From Ptychodera flava (lineage: Eukaryota; Hemichordata; Enteropneusta; Ptychoderidae): DNA of 64,000 nt. A program made the position numbers and the translations under genes. Positions 27,301 through 42,600 of this stretch are shown in pieces. A model generated the notes under the pieces. It ran no database searches. It was not told the DNA's origin and worked only from the letters and a program-made list of their open reading frames with translations. The stretch lies in contig NC_091941.1 in NCBI RefSeq assembly GCF_041260155.1, positions 27,009,247-27,073,246 of the forward strand. The letters run 5' to 3'. Position 1 is the first letter of the stretch. Every line of letters starts with the position of its first letter.

Positions 27301-30300
27301 CAAGCTCCATGGAACTGCCAACACTTCAGAGGACGAACCAAGCAGCAAGAGACCAAAAAGAATCTTACAGAGCAGTACCTCAGTTAAGGTAAACCTACCG
27401 TAACTGTATAACTAGAGGTACAATCATTGCCGTCAATTTAAGGTAGTGTACGCCTTGAAAGTGCAAAGTCTTAAACCTTTCCTCATTGAAACTTTAACCA
27501 TTGTCTTACCAAATCAAGAATAAAAATCAGGGTCACCATGCAAAGTTTTGCACCAAAGAAACAAATTACCTAACATTTACCGATATTTGAAATTCAAAAT
27601 GGTTGCCATCCTGTTGTTGACTCAATTCAAAATTTTCGATTTTCAATTTTCAAAAAAACTAAGACGGTGAAAATTTGCCTTACTCCAAGAGCTTTAAAAT
27701 GAGGTGCCAAAAGTGTTAGACCAGAAAAATATTGAAAAAAGTTGAGTCTTAATATCTGTCTGCGCGGCTCATTCTATCTTAAAATTATATTTCAAGTGCA
27801 TTTAATTCAATATGCATATTGAAGTTTGCTCCAAAAATTGAAATCTTTCTGCAAGAAAATCTTCTTCCATCAAAATGTGAAATAAACAGGGCATAAGATG
27901 CAGTAATGAAGACATGGCATCCTGAATATGAACTTTACTTATAAAACACATAAATCACCGTGGCTCTTCCAAAAACTTTTTTCCAGGAGAAGACAACAGA
28001 ACAAACAGATAGGTCACCTGAAGCTGGAACAGAAGCAAACTCTTTCTCACCTGCAGAACCTGAAGGTGATGTGAAATATGATAATTTTCATCACATCTTA
28101 TGAATTGATGGATGAATATTGAAGCTTTATATGAATCCTTGTTCTAAATCTATTCTGCTTTCATCAATGATATTTTAATATGTTGTTCATCAATGAGTTA
28201 ATACTTCTATAGCACTGATTGCTATTTCAGGTTTGTTACTAAATATAGCTACACACACACGACATCAGACACTACTGCTTTACATTTGGAGAAATTGATG
28301 TAGATGAGGCTGTTGTTGCAGCTTTTAGTCTGAGCAATGAATTACTGTGACCTTTAGTATCCTTTGTAACACTAATAGGTTTTGTTTTCGTCATTCTTGC
28401 AGAAAATGTGGATAAATATTTATTTTTGCATATTAATGAAAGGAAAATGATGTAATTTGCAATCAGTGCTATATAATATAGCCTAGGTGTATTTATTTAT
28501 CTGCTGATTTTAATGGGTAACAAATCTACCATACTTTTTTTAAGATGGGCAAATTGATAATTTTTGATTTTGTTCATGATTTCATTAAAATTATCCTGAT
28601 TCTACGTTAACCCTCTCAGGTCTGAACCCCGATATGTATGGGCAATTGTGGCATGTTACAAGAAAGTTAGGCCTGAAATGGTTAACTACCTAAGCACTGA
28701 CCAGAACTGATACAGTTGCAACGGATAAAACTAGAAATTGTCAAGTCCCTTTATTTTTTTGATGGCGAACAACTAAACAGAATTAAAACTCTGTTACTAG
28801 TGGGCGAATGTGTTTTTACATAACTGTTGGTGTTCAAATTTAGGGGGAAGATAATAAAATTTCATTGAATACATTTTGTATTGATTTGTTATTGTATTTC
28901 AAAAAATAAAGAAGTCTTTTACTTTTAGTTGTACAATTTCTTAGCTGCACTCCTGAACTGTATTGATTTTGTAACTACATATTTGTAATAATTATGTCGT
29001 ACCAATCGATTTCTCAATGCTTGTAACTGCCTTCGTTGAATGCATGCTTCCTACACAGGAAAATGACTTCCTTCATTCTCACCTCATCAGGTGGTATTGA
29101 TCTGCCAAGCCGACGACCAGATAGAGACACCATTCAACAAGATCAGCTTGAAGAACTGATGAGGCTTCAAAACCTTGCAAGGCCCACAAGGCAGACCACT
29201 GATTTGTCTGAACAGTCAGTGCAACAAGAATCAAGGGGCATGCTTGGGAGTGTTTGGAAGTGAGTACAGGCAATACAGAAGTTCATTCATACACTCCTTT
29301 CTATGTGCACCCTGATTTTATCTGTCACAGACTTTCAGTCTCTCACTTGGCTTAGGGTAGTATGTGTCTTGACAGTGAAAGATTTAAACCTTAGCTCAAC
29401 TTTCCTCAATTAAACTTTCAACCATTCTCTTACCAAATCAAGAATGAGGTTCAGGCGTCACCATGCAAAATTTGGTACTAGAGGAACAAATTACCTAAGA
29501 TTTCCAGATAGTTAACATTCAAAATGGCTGTCATCCCTGTGTTAACTCGATGGGGAAAAGTTGAATTGTCAAATTTTGAAAAACTAAAACAGTGAAAGCT
29601 TTTCTTACACCAAGAGCTTGAAAATGAGCCCACACAAGTAGTAGATCAGAATAGAATTGATAAAATCCGAAAGCTTGAATACCTGTCCCCGAGGTGCATT
29701 CTACCTCAAGGCTGTGCTGTCATTGTTGATATGATACCTGAGTTACTGCTGAGGTGACTGGAAATGGGACACCTAATTAGCAGATTCCAGCTGTATTGCT
29801 GGCCATATAGTGAATTCACTAGGTAATTAGCAAATGACTTTGTCAACTTGTCAGCGATATCGTTTTACATTTCAGTCAGCTGCAGACACTTTGTGCATGT
29901 AGGGGGTATGTTGCCATAAAGCTTATCTGGGTTTGAGTAATTCAGTAAAGGGGTGGCTGCTTGTTGCTTCATGGGATTCAAACTGAATATTAAAGATAAT
30001 TATGATATTCTTGTTGATATGATACACTACACTACTAAATGAAGATATTTTTCAATCTACACTTGTGGTCTCATTTACTGCTCTCTGAATTTCAATAAAA
30101 TCCCTTTTTGTTCGTGTCGATTTCATGTGTTGTATTAAAATGAGTGGTTTCTTCCAAATAGCGCAGCTAGTGCCCTTTGGAGTGGGGTGTAATAAATGAG
30201 TTAATGATTGGCACCCTGTGGTGAAGATTGAGATAACATTACCATACACTGGTCCATGCACAAGTCTTATTCAGACAACTTATTTGTCCTATCTATACCA

Positions 30301-30931
30301 TAATCAAAGGAAAAATCTGGTGTCACTGTAATTTATCGTCTGCAGACCAAACATAAATTTTCTTGTGCATATTTTGACCTTATCACAGTGTCTTGTTAGT
30401 TATATGAAGATCGATCAGTGCAGTTGTTTTCAATTGCCCCAGACACACTGTCTGCGCGGGACACATTGTTTTGACTGATCATCCCCCCTTTGAAGTTTTG
30501 CAGCCAAAAAAGTCATATCCAATCATTGGCCATTCTATTTGGAAGAAACCACTCATTCGTAACACAACACTTGCAGTTCATGAACATGATGGAGAATTTG
30601 TTGAAATTCAGAGAGCAGGAAATGAGACCAAACATAGGTTGATGAAATATCTTTATTGAGTGGTTTACTTTGGATCCACTGTACAATATTATTCCAGATA
30701 GTATTATTATCTTTTTTCATTTTAAATCCAATGAAGCAACAAGCAGCCACCCCTATACTGAATTATTCAAACCCAGATAAGCTTTATAGCAACATACCCC
30801 CTACATGCACAAAGTGTCTGCAGCTGACTGAAATGTAAAACGATATCGCTGACAAGTTAACAAAGTCACTTTGTTTTTCCTGCAGTGCTCTCCTGACACC
30901 AGCTAAGAAACTACTGAGAGGAAAGAAGTGA
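24346..30931 (+). CDS. Uncharacterised basic, probably nuclear protein
   Basis: Coding exons: 24346-24449, 24612-24651, 26269-26303, 26720-26827, 27244-27388, 27987-28065, 29091-29259 and 30886-30931 (stop TGA). They sum to 726 nt, 241 residues, with all phases consistent. A stop in frame upstream (24331) makes 24346 the first usable ATG. The exon carrying the ATG opens at an acceptor at 24284. The protein begins MSLLKFKFSEMDTRLVRHGS, has a short charged helix (KEELKQQKQII), two basic clusters that look like nuclear localisation signals (KSQRKR, SSKRPKR), a Ser/Thr/Glu-rich middle, a Gln/Leu helix (QQDQLEELMRLQNLARP) and a conserved-looking end (VWNALLTPAKKLLRGKK). I recognise no family. The acceptor used at 26718-26720 depends on whether an optional exon at 24802-24850 is included. 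Exon structure is well supported; function is unknown. Confidence 0.72.
24802..24850 (+). other. Possible optional exon of the unknown gene
   Basis: These 49 bases are open in the entering phase (NDKLEEGHVKLLGIVS) and end at donor CAG/GTAACC. Including the segment shifts the next exon to another open frame (ERRAEAAETDHQ) and makes the stronger acceptor at 26717 give the same downstream frame. The acceptor is poor, with no pyrimidine tract, so skipping is the default model. Confidence 0.3.
27442..27778 (+). mobile_element. TTAA-flanked MITE of the 350-bp family, copy 2
   Basis: TTAA lies at 27438-27441 and 27779-27782. The left end GGTAGTGTACGCC and right end GGCTCATTCTATC are the diverged inverted pair. 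It aligns end to end with the copy at 13328-13678. It lies in an intron of the unknown gene. Confidence 0.8.
28611..28681. mobile_element. 71-bp TTAA-flanked palindromic repeat
   Basis: TTAA lies at 28607-28610 and 28682-28685. The ends CCCTCTCAGGTCTGA and, inverted, CCATTTCAGGCCTAA form the terminal repeat. It is a single copy here and lies in an intron of the unknown gene. Confidence 0.5.
29356..29705 (+). mobile_element. TTAA-type MITE of the 350-bp family, copy 3
   Basis: It aligns along its length with copies at 13328 and 27442. The left end is GGTAGTATGTGTC and the right end GTGCATTCTACC. The flanks are TTAG and TCAA, decayed forms of TTAA. It lies in the last intron of the unknown gene. 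Confidence 0.75.
29836..30867. repeat. Large inverted repeat with ~330-bp arms
   Basis: The left arm 29836-30160 and right arm 30537-30867 are reverse complements with scattered differences, separated by about 375 bp. Shared blocks include TGTCAGCGATATCGTTTTAC, CAGCTGCAGACACTTTGTGC, TAAGCTTTAT or its complement, and GAGTGGTTTCTTCCAAATA. The structure fills most of the last intron of the unknown gene, and its right arm ends 18 bases before the final exon. It could be a fold-back transposon or an inverted duplication. Confidence 0.85.
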
Positions 30932-33900
30932 TGCACCGTTGATGATCAGTGAGACATGTTTGTCAACTTTTACGGAGCTGTTGGTCACCAAGTCATAATC
31001 TTGTTGAAAAAAGCTATGAAGAATGGACAATTGCTTACCAGCACAAAAATGGGTCAAACCGTGTTAAATTGTACCGTGAACGTATATATCATTTATTGTG
31101 CTGTTCAAGTGTTGCTTTGTATGATTTTTATCCTCGCTTGTGAAGTAGTCGATCATGATGGGACTGAGCAATATTGTTCTGTTCAGGCTGAATATTTACA
31201 GAAAACCAAACAGCGAATTGCTGGGGAAACTGTCAGCTTCAGTGGTACCTTTGAGTGGATAGACGTGATGGTCATTCATATTGAAAACAAAGTTTCCCTG
31301 CCAATCACAAGATAATTTTCATGTTTCAAACAAGTTGAAGCTCTCTTTTGTACTCACCACTAGAACATAATCATTATGACCTAATCACCAGTTATGATTT
31401 TAATCATGTGGTGTTTTCTTTATAAAATATTATAGTTGTGTTCGTTTATTGTAAAAAAAATAAAAATCCTGAGAATATTGACTTGATTGTGATCCCTTTC
31501 TGTGTATAAAAGTATAGTAATACATCAGATAGAAGACATTATCTCAGTATTTGCTTCCATTTGCAAAAGTTCTTACCAAACATGTCAGGCAGACCCTTAC
31601 ACTTTACAGGTGGGGGTTAATTAATGACTTCTTATACTGTATGGATAATTTTTGAATGGCAAAAGAGGACATTGTACCGGGTAGGTTGAGATACAATTGT
31701 TCACTTGATTACAAGGAATTTAATATGAATAGCTTTTTTGTTCTCTACTTATTCATAGACGTCAAAACCAATATTTTGCCTAAACTTTCGCATAAACCCC
31801 CTTAAAGTAAATGGTTCCAATGGACTGTTACACTTTTAAACAGGTTTGGTTGACTCCCACACAGTCATGTGGGATGTTGTATAGAGAAAGTCATTCCCAC
31901 ATCTTTGGTGGGACTTGGTGAGCTTGGAATTAAACCAAAAAACCCACACATCGTGCTTTTGATGTCCGCCACCGTCACCAACCTACTTCTTTGACATTTT
32001 AAGACATCAAAGAAAACAAAGCTGACATTTACAAGCTTCAGCATGTCAATTCAACAGGAGTCTGTGACATTTAAGTGGCGATAGGATTGGAATATGACAT
32101 TAGTTTGTCCTTGCATTGAGTTCAGCTGGTTCTGGTAGGCACAGTCTTCTCAATGCCTTGGAAACATTGACATTTAGCTTCAGATTGGACACCTCCACTT
32201 CCGTACTACTGACATTTGAAAACGTTTAACAGCCTACATGTTGCCTATGACATTGTTGTCATCTTATTGTAGCAAATGTCTGCATTCAAGTTGAGTATTT
32301 CCACCAGCTGCCAATAAATAGATTGTTCCATTTAGAGGTGGCAGTGTCTTCAGTACATTTACATCCCCTTTGTACTTGTTTGCAAATCCACCCCTGTCAG
32401 ATTACCAATATATGAATATATCAAAAAGGTTGTGTGTTAATGGACATAGAAGCATGGTTAATCTCGACCAGATAAAAAGATTAGTGCTGTTATAGTGTGA
32501 TACTGTATTGTTCTTTTAGATGTCTGTGAAAAGTCTACTCTCTCTACCTGTAAAGAAGTTAAACCTTCCTCAGTCTTTACACTCAAACAGTGGAATGTTC
32601 CAACAAAAGCCAGTAAAACTGTGTGTGGGAGCATGGAGGTACAAATGAGTTTGTTGACGTGTACATAAAAGACGGAAAGATTCAAAGTATTTTCCCATGT
32701 ATACAAGGACCATATGTAAGTGTTTCTCTGGCTTTATATCAACCATCAAAGGCAAACAGTGTATTTGTACCACTTCCATGGCATCAGCCCAATCTACAGC
32801 AAGTTAATACATAATTCAATATTTCATTGTTAAATGGTTTTCATTAATTTTGCTGACAGAATGCTGTTAGAAGCATATTCAGCAACCATCAGGATGTAGA
32901 TGGTATTCACTGGAGAAAATTATTTGGCAAGTTCTCATACGAATCTGAACTGACCACATGCTATTGATGGACTTGCCTTCTTTAAAACAAAACAGTTCAG
33001 AACCCTCTTTCTCACAGATCACAGCAAGAGAAATGATATAGCATCAATGCCGTTCTAAGAAATAAGTTGTGACTTGTGGGTGGGAAATGAAAGATCACCA
33101 GGAAAAGATGTCTTATGAAGCCTCCATGCCGATTCCACCTTATATCCTCTCTTTTAGCATTAACATATGGGATTAACGTATTTCTCATATGGAGAAAGCC
33201 ACATCCTGTGTTGATGGATAAAGGCCAACATTTAATATTGAATTGAAAAGTTTATCAGAGACCATCAGTGTATTTAAAGCATGTACTAGAAGTAATTGAT
33301 TTCTTTCCTCCAAAAGAGAGGCAAAGTAATAAATTTTATGCTTTAAATAATAATAATGTTTGTTTCTTAAAAAAATGCCTTCTTTTTAAAATGACAGGTC
33401 AAGGCGCTGTACAGCACTGACCCATTTATGAAATAACATCACAGTTAACAATTAAATGAAAGACTTTGTCTTAAAAGCTGTGTTTTTACTTGAGATTTAA
33501 AAATATCAAAATTCTTACTGAACAGAATTTCTGGTAGAAACCTTTTCTATAGCCATGGAGCCTAAATAGAAACAAATCTCAAACCTTAAAGGAACTACAT
33601 GAAGAGTTGCAATATCTCTATCCCACTTACACCATTTTTGTGCACATGGGTAAATCAACATTTGATAGATTTAAATGATATTCTTGTCGACTACAGAGTT
33701 ATCAGATAAAATGTTTTCTTTCTTTGAAAACTAACCGAACAATGCTGATGTAGAAACTTTTCTGTCATTGCCTTGTATTAAAATTTTAAGATGACGCATG
33801 CATTGGCAAAGGTTAGATGGTCATGTATGGTTGACATCAATTTTGTCTGCTTCCAAGCTTCTCCCTTGATGCTTTGGTACAGTGACAAAAACTCAGAAAA

Positions 33901-36072
33901 TATTGTTTCACAATTACTCCAAGGATACCGTCCATATTTATAGTTTATTTGGCTTCGTTTTTTAAAATCTGCTTCGCAGTTACATCATGCCATTGTGACC
34001 CCTTACTTTCTTCAGGACAAACTTTGTTATCTATATATATCAATCACCTTGCCTCACACAAATCTCTGATTGACACCGTATTCATAACTTAGTTGATGAT
34101 CATAATATCCCATGCCATGAAAATGCCTGGATCCTACATGAGGTGAGCATAAATTGGGATCAAGATACCAGAGAGTGTGTCAAATCACTATCAATAGATA
34201 TAGAAGTATCATCAGCTGTGCTGTCACAAGTCTTCAGCCCAGTCAAAACTACTCTTCTTTATTTTGTTTATCGTAATCAAGCTCACATCAATCACAGTCC
34301 CTCCATCACGGAGAGACTGTGCATCAATGAATCTATGATTAACCTTGTATTTATTACTTTGTCAGTGGACATCTCCATGGCTATGAAAGTGTTCATATCA
34401 GTCAAAGGTGTGCAGATTCATCCGTTTGACCATTGTAAATAAATATTTCCAAAGTATCAAAAATAATTGCTTGCGGGTATTTTATAGTAACTGAAATAAA
34501 AAAATACCGCAATTATACGGTGTGTCGCTAAAATTTGATCAGAATGGTACATACCAAGATCAACAATAAGTGTTATTTCTATCTGTTCAGTGCAGGAAAA
34601 TTATTCGTTGATGTTATGACAATTTCTGCACAGTACAACCAGAAAAACAACAAGATATATTAAACCAGAAAATAAGAATGACAAAAGTAAATAAAGTCTG
34701 CAATATTAGGTACTGAAGGTCAATAGCAGAGAATCTTTCAACCATGCCGGGATTTACAAAAATAGACATCCATGGTTTCAGCAGATCTGTTAATATGTCA
34801 CAGTTCATAAACAGGAATGACAGGAAATGACCAATTAGCTGTTTCAGTTACTGCTACCACTCCCAAACATAATAGGTACCCTGCATACAAATAGGTTAAA
34901 GGTCAAAATCCTCTTATTCAGATGTGTGGGCTGATTCAGTACACTGCCACCACTCCTGCACACTTGCAGCATTTCCCTTTTTCTTACCTCATTTGCACAT
35001 TTTTGACACTGATGTGTTCATTTGAACAAATTCACAACTCAACCCCTACATCTACCTTTACACCAAATAATAAGACAGTAGCTTTGGCGGTATGGGAGCC
35101 TTTGTGCGTGACGGACATACATACCCACAAATATACAGACATACAGACGCCACTCAGATTCATCATATAAGCTCTTTTTGGTATTTATATATAAAAACCA
35201 AATATGAGCTAAAAATAATTCAAATTGCACCATTGCTAGTTTGACTGTGGCTGCATAATCAATACAAACTTGATAAAGTGTAAGCGCCACCAATCCTCAG
35301 ACAGTGACATTAATTCTGGATTTTCTTCATTTGTGACCATAGAGGGCACAACTGGGCTTCTCCAATTGTCCACTGATTCAAACATACAGCAACATTCAGA
35401 AGAAGCCATCAGTGTCTCTTATTGACACTTCTGTTTTGAGCAAAAGCACTATGAGGACAGATCCTAAAACACTGCCCATATGGTATTTTAATTCTGTGGT
35501 ATACAGATATGCTATTCACAATATTGAACTGATTGGTCACAATCACAACCAGTAGACAATACTCTTTTCCCTCAAAATATAATTCAAAGATATACATATT
35601 TTAGGTGATATGCATGAACAAAGTGTAGATATCACACATGTACAAATTCCTGCATGCCAGGGTCTTGGTTGTGACTTTACACTCTTTAGCAAATAGGACA
35701 TGCAGTTCCAATTTTACACACTATGGTGGTGAAACCTGCACTTACTACAGACACCTCTCTAATCAGGACTAGTCTCTATTAAGGACAGACTTTGTGAGCC
35801 AAATTTGAAAAATTGATCAAAATGTTATGTATCAAGTAAGAAAATCTGTAAGAATTCTTCAGCATTCCCCAAAGGGTACCATAGATTGACAAATTCATTG
35901 TGCTTTAAACCATGTACCCTAAGCTGTGGGGCATTCATAACAGATTTTGGAACCAGCTAAGGAAAGTACATGTTTCTTCTATCTGTCATTGTCCCTCTCC
36001 ATGGTCCTTTGAAACACATGTCCAAACAATTAAGGCCTGACTTCAGTTTATACAAGTATTCCAAGTTGTTAA
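30932..36072. other. 3' UTR and gene-free stretch before NENF
   Basis: The first part is probably the 3' UTR of the unknown gene, with a candidate AATAAA at 31459-31464. I found no supported exon in the remainder. A 119-residue open frame at 30956-31315 is inside the probable UTR and looks like chance. A short hairpin at 34293-34321 shares its core with one at 22265-22289. Confidence 0.45.
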
Positions 36073-36078
36073 TTTATT
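36073..36078 (-). terminator. Candidate poly(A) signal for NENF
   Basis: This is an AATAAA on the minus strand, about 490 bases past the NENF stop codon, and the first canonical hexamer I found there. Use is inferred. Confidence 0.3.
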
Positions 36079-36561
36079 CAAAAGGACTCCCTACTGTGTT
36101 CAACGTACAAAAGGTTACAATACAAAATAAAAACCCAAAACTGTTCAATAAAGGTTTTTGATCAAAAATGGAGGGAATATGAAGATATGGAATTTGAACT
36201 ACAGGATCCACTATAGTCTCATAATTTGAACACAAATGATAAGAATTCATACAAAATGAATACAAAACTACCTGGCCAACACCTACCGATACAAAAGAAA
36301 GTGGACCAGGATCAAAGTCATTGTACTCTATTTTTTAAATCAAGGTTTGGAGAATCCCAGTGCATACAGATTGTGTGACAATGCCTCAGCTCTCTTCATT
36401 CCTCAATGCGTTTACCATGAAATACTCTCCCCCATATTAATTGTACACAAATTTATATATACAGAATCTTCAAATTTCCATTTCCAAATTGAAATCATTT
36501 GCTATTTGAAAAGAAGGGTCTACAGTGTGTAAAAAAATATGAAAGTATAGGTTTTTGCGTC

Positions 36562-39258
<2,697 letters not shown>

Positions 39259-39668
39259 TGCTTTCCTTACACGTATATTACAAATGTTATGATTGGCTTA
39301 ATGTTTACGGAAGTTGCGATTTTAGATCAATCAGAGGTTATTTTGCTCCACGCCCATTAACACAGTCTCGCAAGCTGAGCCTCAAACGATAGTAGTCCAA
39401 AATTCGTCAAGTAAAATATCAATTTACCAATTAACTTTATTTTTGTGTAAAATTTATTAAATTGAGCACTATTTTCATACGTATAAATTATTTAGAAATA
39501 TTTGAAAATATTACGAAGAAATACAGTGAATTTTTGTCAAATTTCGATGTTTCCTAAAAATGTGCCGTCATCGCCATATACTGAGAGTACAGTGAAGGGC
39601 GGAACAAGACTTGGGAGACTAGCCGGTGGAACGATCGCGGAGAGTTCTACCATCCATCATCATCTGCC
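39259..39668. promoter_or_regulatory. Shared divergent promoter, NENF / ACTR2
   Basis: The start codons of NENF (39258, minus) and ACTR2 (39669, plus) are only 410 bases apart and point away from each other, so both promoters must overlap here or lie in first exons. Both flanks are CpG-richer than the introns. I see no clear TATA box at a fixed distance from either start. Confidence 0.6.
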
Positions 39669-42600
39669 ATGGATAGTCAAGGCAGAAAAGTTATAGTGTG
39701 CGATAATGGAACTGGGGTAAATATTCTTTTAGGTCGGATGATCATCGTGATTCGATGGCGTTTCTTAACGTTATAAAGACAGACAGAGCTAGATGATGTT
39801 ATTGGAATGTTGACAGGAAGTTGCAATATTCAAAGGTTATCGAATAGGATTCTCACTCGGCCGTGATTGTAGAAAGTTGCTTTTTCTGTTCTTTATACGA
39901 AGTCGCAGTTTTGTTCCAAGAAACCGAAAAGATGGTTTGCATGAAGGAGTGTCCCAAAACGAACTTATATCGTTGAATTTAGCAAAAAATCGTGTACGTT
40001 TACCGAAACAGGAAGTGAATGAAACTTCTTTCGATCCCCACCCACCCAGACCCAGCCTTCACCTGCTATGTTAAATTCATGCTATTTCTGTTCTAGTTTG
40101 TGAAGTGTGGATATGCCGGATCCAACTTTCCAGCCCACATCTTTCCATCAATGGTCGGGAGACCGATTTTGAGATCAACCCAAAAAGTTGGAGACATAGA
40201 AGTTAAGGTACGGCCACTTCCTGGTTATGCCAATACTATAATGGTGTACTGTAGGGCTTCTTGCAACACGGGAACCACCTGATAAATAATTAAACTTTAT
40301 TAGCTTTTGGAGCATAGTTTAACCCTTTCACCCCCAGTTCCCTGTGTACAGGTCCAACTTTACCATAGAAAACAATGGATTTGAGAAAAACCATATTGGT
40401 GAAAGGGTTAAGTTACAAACTACTCTGCAGGGATGAACAGTTTTTCCAGACGCACCCAGTCCTCTCTTACCTGGACAAGTGCATTTGTTTTGCTTCTCAT
40501 GCACCAAAACAATTTCTAGTAGTCGGTTGGCAGTGCTTAACGGGACTACCAGACAAAGTTGCAGTGTCACTTGACCCAAAATATGTTATTTTCATTGGTT
40601 ATTGAAATTTCAATTTTCCAAATGTATTTGCTGAGCCCAAAGCTGTGAATTTGTTTTACCTGCAGTGTAGTTTGCAGAAATGACCAAATCCTCCAGCCAA
40701 GCAGGCATATTCAGTTACATCATTAAACTTTGTTCACAACAACAACATTTATTAGTAATACTCCATTTCAAACAACTCAGCCTTAATCAACAGTGTAAGA
40801 ATTATTTGGGCATCATAGAGAATACCAAGTTTTAAATAATTTTAGTCAAATAGAAACAGAAATCTGACATTTTATGATATCAGTTAGTTTATGTCTGTGT
40901 AAATTGCAATATTAACATCCTGATATTTCCCAAATATAAGCAAATTTGGATTTAACCAAAGGTATTTGATCTAAAGAATATAAAGAATACCATTCAGCAG
41001 CTGGAGAAGATAACTTGGTTTCGTTTCTGCCATGGATGTTGGTCCTTTTTCTGCCGTGGATGTTGGTCCTTTTTCTGCCGTGGATGTTGGTCCTTTTGCG
41101 GCCATGGATGTTGGTCCTTTCAGAATTTTGTTTCCTATCAGATGATGCCAAACTTAGGCAGACTATCAGTGATGTTATGCTCAAATTTTTCCCTTGTTGG
41201 ATCATCCTGCAGGATTTAATGGTTGGAGATGAAGCTAGTCAGCTGCGTTCTATGCTTGAAGTAGTCTATCCAATGGAAAATGGAATTGTTCGTAATTGGG
41301 ATGACATGGTACATGTGTGGGATTACACATTTGGAGAGTCGAAACTCAATGTTAACCCAAAAGAATGCAAAATACTCCTAACAGAACCACCAATGAACCC
41401 GTCAAAGAACAGAGAAAGGATGATTGAAGTGAGTTATTCTTCTTTTTTGTCAATTCAGATAATTGTACAGATCATTTGTCTCTAATTATGGACATTATTG
41501 TACACCTGTGTATGTAACCTATTGAGTTTTGATGTACAGTAGTAAGTTTTGATGTCAGAGTGCATGGAATCCAATAATTTTGATTTCGAGTACAATGACT
41601 TTAGGTTTTATTGGGTATTATGTGACCTTAGCAGTGTTGCCGCCAGGACGCGCCCTTGCGACAATGTCCCCCAAACGAGACCCGTTGTCCCGCATTCTTG
41701 CGTCCTGCGGGTCACCTCGGGCGCACTTTTGAGCCACCTTGTGACGGTGTCGTCTGCAAGTAATATCTGACACTGACGGCGACCTTTTGTTTGCATGTTT
41801 CTTTCGAGGCTTTTATTTACGTACTTTCAGAGCTAATTAAAACCGTACACTTGATATTACAATTTGCTTTGATTTGTAGTCCGACAGAGCTCTGATTGGC
41901 GGCAGATACCGCATACTGCTACAATTACTTCCGCAAAATTCAATCGTAGTCCGGCCGCTTGACATTTGTTTTGTGAAACAAATAAGTTGCAAAATGATAC
42001 AAATTTGATTGACGACTAGTGCATTTTCTTTTCGTTCGCGGAAAATTCCATTCTATTGCCATGCATCGACAGTTGAACGGCATTTCGGTAGGCAAGTTCA
42101 ATATGGCAGGACGTCAAAAGCGAATTACATCATTTTTCACGAGTCCAATTCGGAGTTTGTCAACCGATCGCGATCGCAATGACGATCAAACACCGTCTGT
42201 TGCCCAGGGTGATGACTCACACTCGACGCGATCTGATTGTAACACATGACACAGTGCGATCCACCAGATTCGAAGAAAAAGAAAACCACGGAACGAAAGT
42301 TTCAACAGAGTTGGAGGAAAAATGAAAAGTATTCTAACTGGTTGGAATACAAGAGTGAAAAGAAACAGATACATTGCAAGATTTGTCCTGAAACTGGCAA
42401 GCAAAATACGTTTACTGAACAGTCTGGATGTGCAAACTTCCGTACATCAACACATTAGACCGCCTCATGCGCGGTAGTGATCACTTGCAAGCAATTGAAG
42501 AAGTCGTCTTGTTTCGACACCGCCGTCAATCGAGCTCTGTCAGAAAACGATCAAGGTATTATATCGGCAATGCAGTCGGTTTATTGGTTGGCAAAGGAGG

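Noticed and set aside
30956-31315. 119-residue plus-strand open frame after the unknown gene
   Set aside because: It lies in the probable 3' UTR, overlaps another open frame and shows no family resemblance.
34143-34442. 99-residue open frame without an ATG start
   Set aside because: There is no start codon, no splice support and no family resemblance.
41015-41212. Open frame joining the 24-bp minisatellite to ACTR2 exon 3
   Set aside because: A consensus acceptor at 41211-41212 and the exact ARP2 protein match define the exon start; the repeat is open only because its period is a multiple of three.
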